From: JALOAT01 sp041685115
GTDB taxonomy: Bacteria > Pseudomonadota > Gammaproteobacteria > Thiohalomonadales > Thiohalomonadaceae
Reading direction: 5' to 3'
Length of the DNA stretch: 64,000 nt
NCBI GenBank assembly: GCA_041685115.1
Contig: JAWLGK010000007.1
Location: 62,001 to 126,000 of the forward strand
Position numbers and translations under genes: made by a program. Positions 51,831 to 60,916 of the stretch are shown piece by piece. The notes beneath the pieces were generated by a model, which did no database searches, had not been told where the DNA came from, and saw only the letters and a list, made by a program, of their open reading frames with translations. Position 1 is the first letter of the stretch. The number at the start of each line of letters is the position of its first letter.

Positions 51831-52919
51831 TTAGGGCGCGACCACGGCCTGGCCGTTGCGCACGAAAGGCGGCTTGACGATGTGTGCGGCGAGCAGCCTG
51901 CCGCGTACGTCCACCTGGCAGCTCCCCTGGACGCCGGTGGGCATGCGTGCGAAGGCGACAGCGCGCCCGAGGGTGGGCGAGAAACTCCCGCTGGTGATCT
52001 CGCCTTCCCGGCCATCGATCACCACCCGCTGGTGGGCGCGCAACACGCCTTTGTCGTCCAGCACCAGGCCCACCAGTTCGCGCGCCACGCCGGCGGTACG
52101 CTGCGCCTCCAGCGCCGCGCGGCCGACGAAGTCGCGATCGTCCGGCTCAAACGCCACGGTCCAGGCAAGGCCTGCCTCCAGGGGCGAGGTGTCCTCGTCC
52201 ATGTCCTGGCCGTAGAGCGCCATGCCCGCCTCCAGGCGCAGCGTGTCGCGCGCGCCGAGGCCGCAGGGCGCCACGTCCGTGGCCTGCAGGCGATGCCACA
52301 GGTCCTCCACCTCGTCGGCGGGCAGCATGATCTCGTAGCCGTCCTCGCCGGTGTAGCCGGTGCGGGCGATGAACATGTCCTGACCCACCTCGACGGCGGT
52401 GAACCGAGCCAGCATCTTGACTTCCGCAGCGCGCTCGCCGAGCACGGTGTGCACCTTGGCGCGGGCATTGGGACCCTGCACGGCGATCATGGCGAGGTCG
52501 TCGCGCTCCTCGATCGCCACGCCGAAGGAGTCGCCGTGGCGGCGGAACCAGGCCAGGTCGCGGGCGCGCGTGCCGGCGTTCACCACGATGCGGTACCAGG
52601 TGTCGCCCATGTAATAGACGATGAGGTCATCGATCACCCCGCCACTCTCATTGAGCATGCAGGTGTAGAGCGCCTTGCCCCGCTCGCGCAGCCGCGCCAC
52701 GTCATTGGCCAGCAGATAGCGCAGGAAATCGCGCACCCGCGCGCCCTGCAGGTCCACGATGCCCATGTGCGAGACGTCGAACATGCCCGCGTCCCGACGC
52801 ACCGCATGGTGTTCCTCGATCTGGGAACCGTAATGGATGGGCATCTCCCAGCCGGCGAAATCCACCATCCTGGCGCCGAGCGCCACATGCACGTCGTAGA
52901 GCGGTGTGCGATTAGGCAC
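51831..52919 (-). CDS. gcvT: glycine cleavage system aminomethyltransferase (T protein)
   Basis: 362 residues, the normal T-protein length. Starts TPLYDVHVALGARMVDFAGW, with MFDVSHMGIVDL, folate-site LNESGGVIDDLIVY, ARTGYTGEDGYEI, and GLGARDTLRLEAGMALYG. Transfers methylene from GcvH to tetrahydrofolate. The start is a GTG with AGGAG six bases upstream; longer readings enter the inverted repeat. It lies 29 bp upstream of gcvH. Confidence 0.96.
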   Translation of the reverse strand: MPNRTPLYDVHVALGARMVDFAGWEMPIHYGSQIEEHHAVRRDAGMFDVSHMGIVDLQGARVRDFLRYLLANDVARLRERGKALYTCMLNESGGVIDDLIVYYMGDTWYRIVVNAGTRARDLAWFRRHGDSFGVAIEERDDLAMIAVQGPNARAKVHTVLGERAAEVKMLARFTAVEVGQDMFIARTGYTGEDGYEIMLPADEVEDLWHRLQATDVAPCGLGARDTLRLEAGMALYGQDMDEDTSPLEAGLAWTVAFEPDDRDFVGRAALEAQRTAGVARELVGLVLDDKGVLRAHQRVVIDGREGEITSGSFSPTLGRAVAFARMPTGVQGSCQVDVRGRLLAAHIVKPPFVRNGQAVVAP

Positions 52920-52946
52920 GTGCTTCTCCTGTTGATTGAAGAAGAA

Positions 52947-53083
52947 TAACCACGGGGGACACGGGGAACACGGGGTTCGATGCATGTACATCCCGCCGGA
53001 CGTTCACGCACCCGTAGTCAGCGGATGAGGCAACGCAACCAAACATTTCTTCCCCCCCGTGTCCCCCGTGTCCCCCGTGGTTA
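52947..53083. repeat. CACGGGG-family inverted repeat element between lipA and gcvT
   Basis: Left arm AATAACCACGGGGGACACGG, continuing GGAACACGGGG (52945-52976), and right arm reading in reverse complement AATTAACCACGGGGGACACG, continuing GGGGACACGGGG (53056-53087), give about 30 nearly perfect paired bases around an 80-bp loop. The right arm contains the TAA stop of lipA; the left arm ends about 17 bp before the gcvT ribosome site. Confidence 0.8.
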
Positions 53084-53983
53084 ATTCTTTTCTTCCGCGT
53101 GGTAGGAACTGCGCACCATGGGGCCGGCCTTGATCCAGGCGAAGCCCAGGGCGCGGGCCTCGGCTTCGTAGCGGGCGAAGGCGTCGGGGTGGACGTATTC
53201 GCGGACCGGCAGATGATAGCGCGACGGGCGCAGGTATTGGCCAAGGGCCAGGCGGGTCACGCCGGCGCTGCGCAGGTCACGCAGCACGGCAATCACTTCC
53301 TCGAACGTCTCGCCCAGGCCGAGCATGAGGGCCGACTTGGCCTCCACGCCGGGCCGGGCCGCCGCCAGTTCCAGCAGGCGCAGTGAGCGCGCGTATTTCG
53401 CGCCCTTGCGCACGCTGCGGTACAGCGACGGCACGGTCTCCACATTGTGGCCGAACACCAGCGGTGCGCCGTCCACGGCGGCCACGATGCGTTCCACCGC
53501 CGCCTCCTGCACGCCGCGGAAATCGGGGGTGAGGATCTCCAGGCCCAGCCGCGGTTGGCGCGCGCGCAGTTCCCGCAGGGTCTCGGCGAAGACAGCCGCG
53601 CCGCCGTCCGGCAGGTCATCGCGGTTCACCGAGGTGAGCACCACGTAATCCAGGCCCAGGGCCGCCACGGCGTCGGCCACGCGGCGCGGCTCGTCGGCGT
53701 CGGGGGCCCCGGGGCGGCCGGTCTTCACCGCGCAGAAACCGCAGGCGCGGGTGCAGGTGTCGCCCAGCAGCATGAAGGTCGCCGTGCCCTTGCTCCAGCA
53801 CTCGCCGCGATTGGGGCAACGTGCCTCCTCGCACACCGTATGCAAGCGCCCACTGCGCACCGCGGCCGCGGTGTCGGCGTAGGCGCCGCCGGCCAGGGAT
53901 TGGCGCACCCACGGCGGCATGCGGCCCGCGTTGGGCTCGGCCGAGTGGTCGAAGACGGGAATGGGAAAGGGGCTGCGGGCCAT
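53081..53983 (-). CDS. lipA: lipoyl synthase
   Basis: 300 residues. Auxiliary cluster cysteines C51, C56, C62 (CEEARCPNRGEC) and radical-SAM cysteines C77, C81, C84 (CTRACGFC). C-terminal GPMVRSSYHAEEKN includes the Ser ligand of the auxiliary cluster. It inserts two sulfurs into octanoyl chains on lipoyl domains such as GcvH, encoded nearby. No lipB is next to it. Stop codon lies in the inverted repeat that separates it from gcvT. Confidence 0.97.
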   Translation of the reverse strand: MARSPFPIPVFDHSAEPNAGRMPPWVRQSLAGGAYADTAAAVRSGRLHTVCEEARCPNRGECWSKGTATFMLLGDTCTRACGFCAVKTGRPGAPDADEPRRVADAVAALGLDYVVLTSVNRDDLPDGGAAVFAETLRELRARQPRLGLEILTPDFRGVQEAAVERIVAAVDGAPLVFGHNVETVPSLYRSVRKGAKYARSLRLLELAAARPGVEAKSALMLGLGETFEEVIAVLRDLRSAGVTRLALGQYLRPSRYHLPVREYVHPDAFARYEAEARALGFAWIKAGPMVRSSYHAEEKN

Positions 53984-54175
53984 GCACGTTCCTGCAAGAA
54001 ATGATGAGGCAACGAAAGTCTGGCCCTTCGTCGCCCCGCTGTCCGTGTCCCGGGATGGGCGCCGCTTATGCTAACCGAGGCGGGGGAGTGGTCACCAGAA
54101 TAGAGGCGGTGCACCGCCCCGTAGAGGTCCACACCGCGGGCGAATCCCTTTCAAACCGCCGGCGGGGACACCGCG

Positions 54176-54200
54176 TTCGCCGACAGTGTCGGCTCCTACA
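54176..54200. repeat. REP-type palindrome
   Basis: TTCGCCGACAGTGTCGGCTC then CTACA. CGCCGACA/TGTCGGC is the same palindrome as at 58126 and in the array at 23442. It lies in the 243-bp gap between lipA and fbpC. Confidence 0.72.
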
Positions 54201-54226
54201 GAAAACCAGGCGCGGCGGCATCGCCA

Positions 54227-55294
54227 TCATGAGGCGAGCAGCATTACCTGCGCCGCCCCCGCGCGCGGGAACATCACCAGATGATCGGCCTCCAGCCGCA
54301 GGCGTACCTGCTCACCCACGGCATGGGCGTTGTGGCTGTGGGTGAGGCACAGCACCCGGGCGCCGCTGGGCAGGCGCAGGGTGTAGAGGTATTCCGCACC
54401 ACGGAAGGCGCGGTCGATCACCTCGGCCCGCAAGCCGTACTCGGCCAAGGTCACATCGTCCGGGCGGATGAGCACTTCCATCTCACAGCCGGGACGGCAC
54501 CCCACCGGCAGGTCACCGCCGATCAGGCCCAGTTCGGTTTCCACTCGCCGACCCTCGCGCACGGTGCCCGGCAACAGCACGCCCTGACCGATGAAATCGG
54601 CCACGAAGCGGTCGGCGGGCCGGTGGTAGAGGTCGTAGGCGGCGTCCCATTGCACGATGCGCCCGGCGTGCATGACGCCGATCTGGTCGGCCCAGGCGAA
54701 GGCCTCCAGTTGGTCGTGGGTGACCATGAGTGCGGTGGTGCCCTCCTGCTGGAGGATGGCGCGCACCTCGCGGGCCAGGCCCTCGCGCAGCTCCACGTCC
54801 AGGCCGGAGAACGGCTCGTCGAGCAACAGCAGGCGCGGCCGCGGCGCCAGCGCGCGCCCCAGGGCGACCCGCTGCTGCTGGCCGCCGGAGAGCTGGTGCG
54901 GGTACATGGCGCCGGCCCCCGGCAGGCCGATGAGTTCCAGCAGGCGTTCGACACGCGCCTTGCGCTCGGCACGGGCCCAACCGCGCAGGCCGAAGCCCAT
55001 GTTGTCGGCCACGGAGAGGTGCGGAAACAGGGCGAAATCCTGGAACACCATGCCCACTCCGCGCCGCTCCGGCGCCAGGGTGTAGCCCGGCTCGCTGACG
55101 GTCTCGCCGCCCAGGCGGATGCGTCCCCCACGCACCGGCTCGAAGCCCGCCACGGCACGCAGCAAAGTGGTCTTGCCGCAGCCGCTCGGGCCGAGCAAAC
55201 AGCCCAGGCTGCCCGGTTCGAGACAGAAACCGGTCTCCTGCACAACAAGCTTTGCCCCGTAACCCACGGTGACGGTGTCCACTTCAAGTCGCAT
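54227..55294 (-). CDS. fbpC: ferric iron ABC transporter ATP-binding protein
   Basis: 355 residues. Complete ABC motifs: Walker A GPSGCGKTT, FQDFALFPHL (Q-loop), LSGGQQQRVALGRAL, Walker B LLLLDEPFSGLD and switch MVTHDQ. A C-terminal TOBE-like domain (EMEVLIRPDDVTLAEYGL) is typical of FbpC/PotA types. It drives import of Fe3+ brought by FbpA. Start overlaps the permease gene by 11 bases. Its last residues (QVMLLAS) end before a REP palindrome. Confidence 0.9.
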   Translation of the reverse strand: MRLEVDTVTVGYGAKLVVQETGFCLEPGSLGCLLGPSGCGKTTLLRAVAGFEPVRGGRIRLGGETVSEPGYTLAPERRGVGMVFQDFALFPHLSVADNMGFGLRGWARAERKARVERLLELIGLPGAGAMYPHQLSGGQQQRVALGRALAPRPRLLLLDEPFSGLDVELREGLAREVRAILQQEGTTALMVTHDQLEAFAWADQIGVMHAGRIVQWDAAYDLYHRPADRFVADFIGQGVLLPGTVREGRRVETELGLIGGDLPVGCRPGCEMEVLIRPDDVTLAEYGLRAEVIDRAFRGAEYLYTLRLPSGARVLCLTHSHNAHAVGEQVRLRLEADHLVMFPRAGAAQVMLLAS

Positions 55295-56945
55295 GTCTCT
55301 CTCCCGTGCGGGCGATGGCCCGCGACAACAGCACCACCGGCACGATGCCCGCCAGCACGATGGCGAGCGCCGCGCCCGAGGCGTCGGCCAGGCGCTCGTC
55401 CGAGGCCAGTTCGTAGGTGCGCACCGCGAGGGTGTTGAAGTTGAAAGGGCGCAGGATGAGCGTGGCCGGCAGTTCCTTCAGCACGTCCACGAACACCAGC
55501 AGCACCGCTGTGAGCAGGGTGCCGCCCATGAGCGGCGCGTGGATCTCGCGCAGCACCTGCCACGGGCGGCGGCCGAGGGAGCGGGCGGCATCGTCCATGG
55601 ACGGGCGGATGCGGCCGAGGCCGGCCTCCACGGTCTGTAACGAGACCGCCAGGAAGCGCACGGCGTAGGCGAACAGCAGGGCGAACAGCGTGCCCGACAG
55701 CAACAGGCCGGTGGACAGCCCCAGCTGGGCGCGCGCCCAGCCGTCCACGGTGTTATCCAGCCAGGCGAAGGGCAGCATGACGCCGATGGCGATCACCGTG
55801 CCGGGCACCGCGTAGCCGAGGCCCGCCACGCTCACCGCCGCGTGCATGAGTGGCGACGGCCGCAGGCGCCGGCCATAGGCCATCACCAGGGCGAGTAGCA
55901 GCACCATGAGCGCCGCCGCCACCGCGAGCAGCAGGCTGTTGCGCGTGAGTTCGAGGAAACGTGCGTCCAGCAGGGCCGTGCCTGTTTGCCAGGCCCAGGC
56001 CGCCAGCTGCGCGGCGGGGATCAGAAAACCCAGGGCCAGCGGGGCGAGACAGGCGCCTGCGGCAAGCCAGCCGCGGGCGCCCTGCAAGCGGAAAGGCGCG
56101 GCGCGGCGGCGCGCGCCGCCCTGATGGTAACGTGCCTGCCGCCGCGACCAGCGCTCCAGCAGGATCAGCAAGAACACGAAGCCGAGCAGCACGGCCGCCA
56201 GCTGCGCGGCGGCGGCGGCGTCTCCAAAGCCGAACCAGGTGCGGAAGATGCCCGTGGTGAAGGTGTCCACGCCGAAGTACTGCACCGTGCCGTAGTCGGC
56301 CAGGGTCTCCATGAGCGCCAAGGACAGGCCCGTGATCACCGCGGGACGGGCCAGCGGCAGGGCCACTGCAAAGAAGCCGCGCCAAGCCCCCGCGCCCAGG
56401 GTGCGGGCGGCCTCCAGCGCGCCGGCGGACTGCTCCAGGAAGGCAGCGCGCGCCAGCAGGTAGACGTAGGGGTAGAGCACGAAGGACAGCATGGCCACGG
56501 CCCCCGGCAGGGAGCGTACCTCGGGGAACCAGTAGTCGCCCCAGGACCAGCCGAAGGTCTCGCGCAACAGCACCTGCACCGGCCCGGCCACGTCCAGCAG
56601 GCCGGTGTAGGTGTAGGCGATGATGTAGGCCGGCATGGCCATGGGCAGCAGCAGCGCCCACTGGAACAGCCGCCGGCCCGGGAACTCGCACATGGCCACC
56701 AGCCAGGCCGTGGTCACGCCCATGGAGAGCGTGCCCGCGGCCACGCCGGCCATGAGCAGCAGGGAGTTGGTGACGTAATCGGCAAGCACGGTCTCGGCGA
56801 GGTGAGTCCACACCTCGCCGGCCGGCTCGGCCAGGTTCGCCACCACCACCAGCACCGGCAGCGCCAGCACCAGGGCCAGCGCGCCCACACCGAGGCCCCA
56901 GGGGCTGGGGCGCAGGACGAGACGCATGAAGGTGGCGGCGGTCAC
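55284..56945 (-). CDS. fbpB: ferric iron ABC transporter permease (double-length)
   Basis: 553 residues with about twelve membrane helices formed by two tandem permease modules. Each has an EAA loop: EAARTLGAGAWRGFFAVALP in the first half and DDAARSLGRRPWQVLREIHAP in the second. This is the fused FbpB/CysT-type layout. A GTG 11 bp after the fbpA stop is used as start; ATGs at 56927 (shorter) and 56972 (overlapping fbpA) are alternatives. Confidence 0.9.
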   Translation of the reverse strand: MTAATFMRLVLRPSPWGLGVGALALVLALPVLVVVANLAEPAGEVWTHLAETVLADYVTNSLLLMAGVAAGTLSMGVTTAWLVAMCEFPGRRLFQWALLLPMAMPAYIIAYTYTGLLDVAGPVQVLLRETFGWSWGDYWFPEVRSLPGAVAMLSFVLYPYVYLLARAAFLEQSAGALEAARTLGAGAWRGFFAVALPLARPAVITGLSLALMETLADYGTVQYFGVDTFTTGIFRTWFGFGDAAAAAQLAAVLLGFVFLLILLERWSRRQARYHQGGARRRAAPFRLQGARGWLAAGACLAPLALGFLIPAAQLAAWAWQTGTALLDARFLELTRNSLLLAVAAALMVLLLALVMAYGRRLRPSPLMHAAVSVAGLGYAVPGTVIAIGVMLPFAWLDNTVDGWARAQLGLSTGLLLSGTLFALLFAYAVRFLAVSLQTVEAGLGRIRPSMDDAARSLGRRPWQVLREIHAPLMGGTLLTAVLLVFVDVLKELPATLILRPFNFNTLAVRTYELASDERLADASGAALAIVLAGIVPVVLLSRAIARTGERHAT

Positions 56946-56955
56946 GGGTGCGCGG

Positions 56956-57984
56956 TCACTTCCAGCCGGCACGGTCCATGAGCCGCACGGCGGCGCCGTT
57001 CAACTCACCCAGTTTCCCCATGGACAGCGTATCGGCCTTGAAACGTCCAAAGCCTTCGAGCGTGGCGTTCCACGGCACGCCCGGCTTCACCGGGTATTCG
57101 AAATTGCCCTCCGCATACCAGCGCTGGGCCTCATCACTGACCAGGAACTCCATCAGGCGCACGGCCTCGGCCTTGTGTTTGGCCGCCGCGGTGAGACCCA
57201 CGCCGCTCACGTTCACGTGCACGCCGCGGCCGTCCTGATCGGGCCAGATCACGCCCATTTTCTCCGCCGCGGCGTGGTCCGTCTCGTCGGAGCCGGTCAG
57301 CATGCCGCCCACGTAATAGGTGTTGGCGATGGCGATGTCGCACTGACCGGCGGCAGCGGCCTTGATCTGGTCACGGTCGCCGCCCGCGGGCTTGCGGGCG
57401 AAATTCTTCACCAGCCCCTCCGCCCAGGCGGCGGTGGCCTTTTCGCCGTCATGGGCGATCATCGCGGCCGCCATGGACTGGTTGTAGATATTGTCGGAGG
57501 AGCGTACGCAGATGCGTTTTTTCCAGCGCGGGTCGGCAAGGTCGGCGTAGCTGGTCAGGATCTTCGGGTCCACCTTGTCCTTCACGTACCAGATGGGCCG
57601 GGCGCGCAGGGACAGGCCGAACCAGTGGTTCTGCGGGTCGCGGTACGAAGCCGGAATGGCCGCATCGAGGGTCGCCGACGCCACCGGCTGCAGCACCCCC
57701 GCCGCCTTGGCGCGGTGCAAGCGCCCGGCGTCCACGGTAATGAGCAGGTCCGCCGGGCTGTTCGCCCCCTCGCTCACCAGGCGCTGGATCAGGGCGTCAT
57801 CCTTGCCCGTGACCAGGTTGACCCGGACGCCGGTCTGCGCCGTGAAGCGCTCCAGCAGCGGGCGGATCAGATCTTCCTTGCGGGAGGAGTAAACGTTCAC
57901 CTCGCCCGCAGGCTCGGCCGCTGCAGTTACCGCGGTGGCCAACATCAGAGACAAAGATAAAGACAGGACGAAAAGGCTGCGCAT
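56956..57984 (-). CDS. fbpA: ferric iron-binding periplasmic protein
   Basis: 342 residues: signal peptide ending AAA, mature start EVNVYSSRKEDLIRPLLERF as in Fe3+-binding FbpA/FutA proteins. NTYYVGG has the adjacent tyrosines that chelate iron in the cleft; LLITVDAGRLHRAKAAGV and RWKKRICVRSSDNIYNQS line the hinge. It captures Fe3+ in the periplasm. It is first in fbpABC and has a candidate Fur box 32 bp upstream. Confidence 0.92.
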   Translation of the reverse strand: MRSLFVLSLSLSLMLATAVTAAAEPAGEVNVYSSRKEDLIRPLLERFTAQTGVRVNLVTGKDDALIQRLVSEGANSPADLLITVDAGRLHRAKAAGVLQPVASATLDAAIPASYRDPQNHWFGLSLRARPIWYVKDKVDPKILTSYADLADPRWKKRICVRSSDNIYNQSMAAAMIAHDGEKATAAWAEGLVKNFARKPAGGDRDQIKAAAAGQCDIAIANTYYVGGMLTGSDETDHAAAEKMGVIWPDQDGRGVHVNVSGVGLTAAAKHKAEAVRLMEFLVSDEAQRWYAEGNFEYPVKPGVPWNATLEGFGRFKADTLSMGKLGELNGAAVRLMDRAGWK

Positions 57985-58015
57985 GGCTCGGTACCTTCTG
58001 GAGGCTTCGATTGCT

Positions 58016-58034
58016 AACGCGAACCATTCTCGTT
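58016..58034 (-). promoter_or_regulatory. candidate Fur box upstream of fbpA
   Basis: On the minus strand it reads AACGAGAATGGTTCGCGTT, matching 14 of the 18 specified positions of an AATGAGAATNATTCTCATT-type Fur site. It lies 32-50 bp before the fbpA ATG. Iron repression of an Fe3+ importer is expected, which supports the call. Confidence 0.5.
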
Positions 58035-58125
58035 TGTGAGGATAGATAATTCAACCGCTGACAATGTGTGGGAATCGGAGGCCCGGGCGGAACCCATCGC
58101 ACCGGGAGGAGATCCCCGATACGCC

Positions 58126-58212
58126 GTAGGAGCCGACAGCGTCGGCGAATGCGGTTTCGGGTGACCCGCCGGGCGGTTGGGGAAGGCAATCGCCCACGGG
58201 GTGGGCTCCTAC
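58126..58212. repeat. REP/BIME-type inverted pair
   Basis: GTAGGAGCCGACAGCGTCGG plus CGAA (58126-58149) faces CGCCCACGGGGTGGGCTCCT plus AC (58191-58212). Outer GTAGGAGCC/GGGCTCCTAC pair, with an internal palindrome in each arm. Same unit type as the array at 23442. Position: downstream of the antiporter gene and upstream of fbpA. Confidence 0.78.
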
Positions 58213-58224
58213 GGTCGGCCGTTA

Positions 58225-59508
58225 TCAGGCCCGCTCGGCGGCGGGCATGGGCGCAGTAGCCGATCGCGGCGACGACGAGGCCTCGACGAAGCGACGCAGC
58301 ACCGGCCCCACGGTGAGGCCTTGCACCAGCACCGAGAAAACCACCACCACGTAGGTGATGGCGAGGATGGCCTCGCGCTCGGGCGAGGCCGGGAGCGACA
58401 GGGCCAGCGCCACGGACACGCCACCACGCAGGCCGCCCCAGGTGAGCACGGGCACGGCGCCCGGGGTGAAGGCGCGGTTGCGGGCCATGAGGCCGAGGGG
58501 CAGGCCCACACTCAGCAGGCGCGCGAACAGTACGATGGGGATCACCAGCGCCGCGGCCAGCAGATATTCGCCGCGGAAGGACAGCACCAGCAGTTCCAGG
58601 CCGATGAGCACGAACAGCACGGCGTTGAGGATCTCGTCGACCAGCTCCCAGAAGGTGTCCAGGTGTTCGCGGGTGGTCTCGGACATGGCATAGCGGCCGT
58701 GATTGCCGATGATGAGGCCCGCCACCACCACCGTAATCGGGCCCGACACGTGCAGCGCGGTGGCGAGCGCATATCCACCCATGACCAGGGCGAGGGTGAG
58801 CAGCACCTCCACCGGGTAGCTGTCCACCTGGCGGAGCATCCAGTACACCAACCCGCCAATGGCCGCGCCGAACACAATGCCGCCCACGGCCTCCTCGACA
58901 AACAGCAGGGCAATGTCAGCGGCGCCCATGTCGCCGGTGGTAGCGACGCCCACCAGCACCACGAACAACACCACGCCCACACCATCGTTGAACAACGACT
59001 CCCCGGCGATCTTGGTCTCCAGGGTCTTGGGCGCGTTGGCGGACTTGAGGATGCCGAGCACGGCGATGGGGTCCGTGGGCGAGATGAGCGCGCCGAAGAT
59101 CAGGCAATAGATGAGCGGCAGTTCCATGCCCACCAGACCGAGCGCCCACCAGGTAAGCCCACCCACCACGAAGGTGGATACCACCACGCCCAGGCTGGCC
59201 AGCGTACCGATCACCCATTTCTGTTTTGCCAGGTCCGCGAGATTCACGTGCAGGGCGCCGGCGAACAACAGGAAGCTGAGCATGCCGTGCATGAGCGCCG
59301 TGCTGAAATCGATCTGGGCAAGCAGACTCTCGGCCTGTTGCTCCAGGTCTGCCAGCCCCAGGGCCCCTGCGGCCACCACCGCAAGCGACAGCAGCAGCGC
59401 GATGAGCATGAGGCCGATGGTGCTCGGCAGGCGGACGAAGCGGTAATTGATCCAGCTGAACAGCGCCGCGAGAGTGACCAGCAAGGCGGCCAGGTTGAGC
59501 ATGTGCAT
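58225..59508 (-). CDS. Na+/H+ antiporter, CPA1/NhaP family
   Basis: 427 residues with 12-13 membrane helices. CPA1 hallmarks: FGALISPTDPIAVLGILK, GESLFNDGVGVVLFVVLVG with the ion-binding Asn-Asp pair, and TWGGLRGGVSVALALSLP near the end. Exchanges Na+ (or K+) for protons in pH and salt homeostasis. Starts at 59508 or 59502 (MHMLN or MLN). It interrupts the usual ubiI-gcvT neighbourhood. Confidence 0.9.
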   Translation of the reverse strand: MHMLNLAALLVTLAALFSWINYRFVRLPSTIGLMLIALLLSLAVVAAGALGLADLEQQAESLLAQIDFSTALMHGMLSFLLFAGALHVNLADLAKQKWVIGTLASLGVVVSTFVVGGLTWWALGLVGMELPLIYCLIFGALISPTDPIAVLGILKSANAPKTLETKIAGESLFNDGVGVVLFVVLVGVATTGDMGAADIALLFVEEAVGGIVFGAAIGGLVYWMLRQVDSYPVEVLLTLALVMGGYALATALHVSGPITVVVAGLIIGNHGRYAMSETTREHLDTFWELVDEILNAVLFVLIGLELLVLSFRGEYLLAAALVIPIVLFARLLSVGLPLGLMARNRAFTPGAVPVLTWGGLRGGVSVALALSLPASPEREAILAITYVVVVFSVLVQGLTVGPVLRRFVEASSSPRSATAPMPAAERA

Positions 59509-59585
59509 GTGGTAAATCCCTTGGAAAAGCTACAAGACTGAACAGCGGGGGATGCTCGGGGCTCGGCGCGTAAGCGCTTGGTTTA

Positions 59586-59623
59586 GATCCCCTCATCCTG
59601 TCCTTCTCCCGGAGGGAGAAGGG
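59586..59623. repeat. fragment of the hairpin-rich interspersed element
   Basis: GATCCCCTCATCCTGTCCTT joined directly to CTCCCGGAGGGAGAAGGG. These two blocks also occur at 38150-38170 and 38213-38229, where about 43 bp (the segment with the reversed CATGGATG hairpin) lies between. So this is either a deletion derivative or an ancestral form. Confidence 0.65.
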
Positions 59624-59684
59624 ACGATTTTATCGGGCGGCAAGGCAATGATTAAACAGAGTTCTTCTCTCGGCGCTCCCCGGG

Positions 59685-60893
59685 CTACACCATCGGACGC
59701 GTCAGGCGCGGAAGATCCCCACCCAGACCCATGGCGCGGCGCACCATGAAGTTCTTCACCGGCGTCGCGGCATCGGTCAGGCGCAGGCCCAGGTTGCGCA
59801 CCAGGGCAAGGGGCACGATGTCGTTGCTGAACAGGCGCTTGAAACCGTCCATGGCGGCCATCACGCTGAGATTGTCACCCTTGCGCCAGCGCTCGTAACG
59901 GCGCAGCAGGCGCAGGCTGCCGATGTCTTCACCGGCGCTCTCCTCAATCACCTGCGCCAGCGCGGCGGCGTCGGACACGCCCAGGTTCAGGCCCTGGCCG
60001 GCCAGGGGATGGATGGCGTGGGCCGCGTTGCCCATGAGGGCGATGCGCGCCTGCGCGTAGGCATCCGCATGCTGGAGTATGAGCGGCCAGGCGCCGCGCG
60101 GGCCGGCGGATTCCATCCGGCCGAGGGTGTCACCGAAGGCAGTCTGCAAGGCGTCGAGGAACGCGCGTTCCTCCATGGCGAGCAGCGCCTCGGCGTGCTC
60201 GGGCGAGGTGGACCAGACGATGGCGCTGAGCCCGTCGGGCATGGCCAAAAAGGCCAGCGGGCCGGTGGGCATGAAGCGCTGATAACAGGCCTCGCCGTGG
60301 TGCAGCGAGGTCTTCACGATGGCCACCACCGCGCTCTGGTCATAGCGCCAGCCGTGGGTGCCGATGCCGGCCTGATCGCGCACCCAGGAACGCGCGCCGT
60401 CCGCGCCGATGACCAGCCGGGTGGTGAGCCGGCGCCCGTCTTCAAGACCGATGGCGGCGTGATCGGACGCCACGTCGAGTGCGCGCACCTGCGCCGGACA
60501 GAACAGTTCGATGTTGTCGAACTCGCCCATCCGTTCCAGCAGACCGGCGAGAATCACGGAGTTTTCGAGGATGAAGCCGAGATCGGGCTCGCCGATATCG
60601 GCGGCATCGAAATGGATGGCGCCGCTGCCGGTGGCGTCCCACACGTGCATTTCGCGATAGGGCTGCACGCGGCGCTTCACCATGTTGTCCCAGGCGCCCA
60701 CGTTGTGGAACACGTTCTGGGTGGCGCGGGTGATGGCGCTGACGCGGTTATCATAACCCTCGCGTGGCCAGCTCAGATCGGCCGCGGCCGACTCGATGAC
60801 GCCGATGCGATACCGGCTCCCGCCCAGCGCGCAGGCGAAGGTCGCCCCCACCATGCCGCCGCCCACCACCAGAATGTCGTAATCCGTCTGCAT
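59685..60893 (-). CDS. ubiI: FAD-dependent ubiquinone hydroxylase, UbiI-like
   Basis: 402 residues, UbiH/UbiF/VisC family. FAD motifs DILVVGGGMVGATFA, IGADGARSWVRDQAGI and the second FAD site IALMGNAAHAIHPLAGQGLNLG. Hydroxylates the ring of a polyprenyl intermediate in ubiquinone synthesis. Called UbiI rather than UbiH or UbiF because it follows the ubiH gene, as in E. coli; sequence alone cannot fix the ring position. Start ATG with AGGAA upstream. Confidence 0.85.
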   Translation of the reverse strand: MQTDYDILVVGGGMVGATFACALGGSRYRIGVIESAAADLSWPREGYDNRVSAITRATQNVFHNVGAWDNMVKRRVQPYREMHVWDATGSGAIHFDAADIGEPDLGFILENSVILAGLLERMGEFDNIELFCPAQVRALDVASDHAAIGLEDGRRLTTRLVIGADGARSWVRDQAGIGTHGWRYDQSAVVAIVKTSLHHGEACYQRFMPTGPLAFLAMPDGLSAIVWSTSPEHAEALLAMEERAFLDALQTAFGDTLGRMESAGPRGAWPLILQHADAYAQARIALMGNAAHAIHPLAGQGLNLGVSDAAALAQVIEESAGEDIGSLRLLRRYERWRKGDNLSVMAAMDGFKRLFSNDIVPLALVRNLGLRLTDAATPVKNFMVRRAMGLGGDLPRLTRPMV

Positions 60894-60916
60894 CGCAGTA
60901 ATTCCTGGAAAAAGCC

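Noticed and set aside
51882..52949. 355-codon plus-strand frame over gcvT
   Set aside because: Antisense shadow of a fully recognisable T-protein gene.
52920..53080. glycine riboswitch upstream of gcvT
   Set aside because: The lipA-gcvT gap is occupied by a CACGGGG inverted repeat; no conserved glycine-aptamer elements could be recognised by eye.
58177..59541. 454-codon plus-strand frame over the antiporter gene
   Set aside because: Extremely His/Gln/Gly-rich, antisense to a complete CPA1 transporter.
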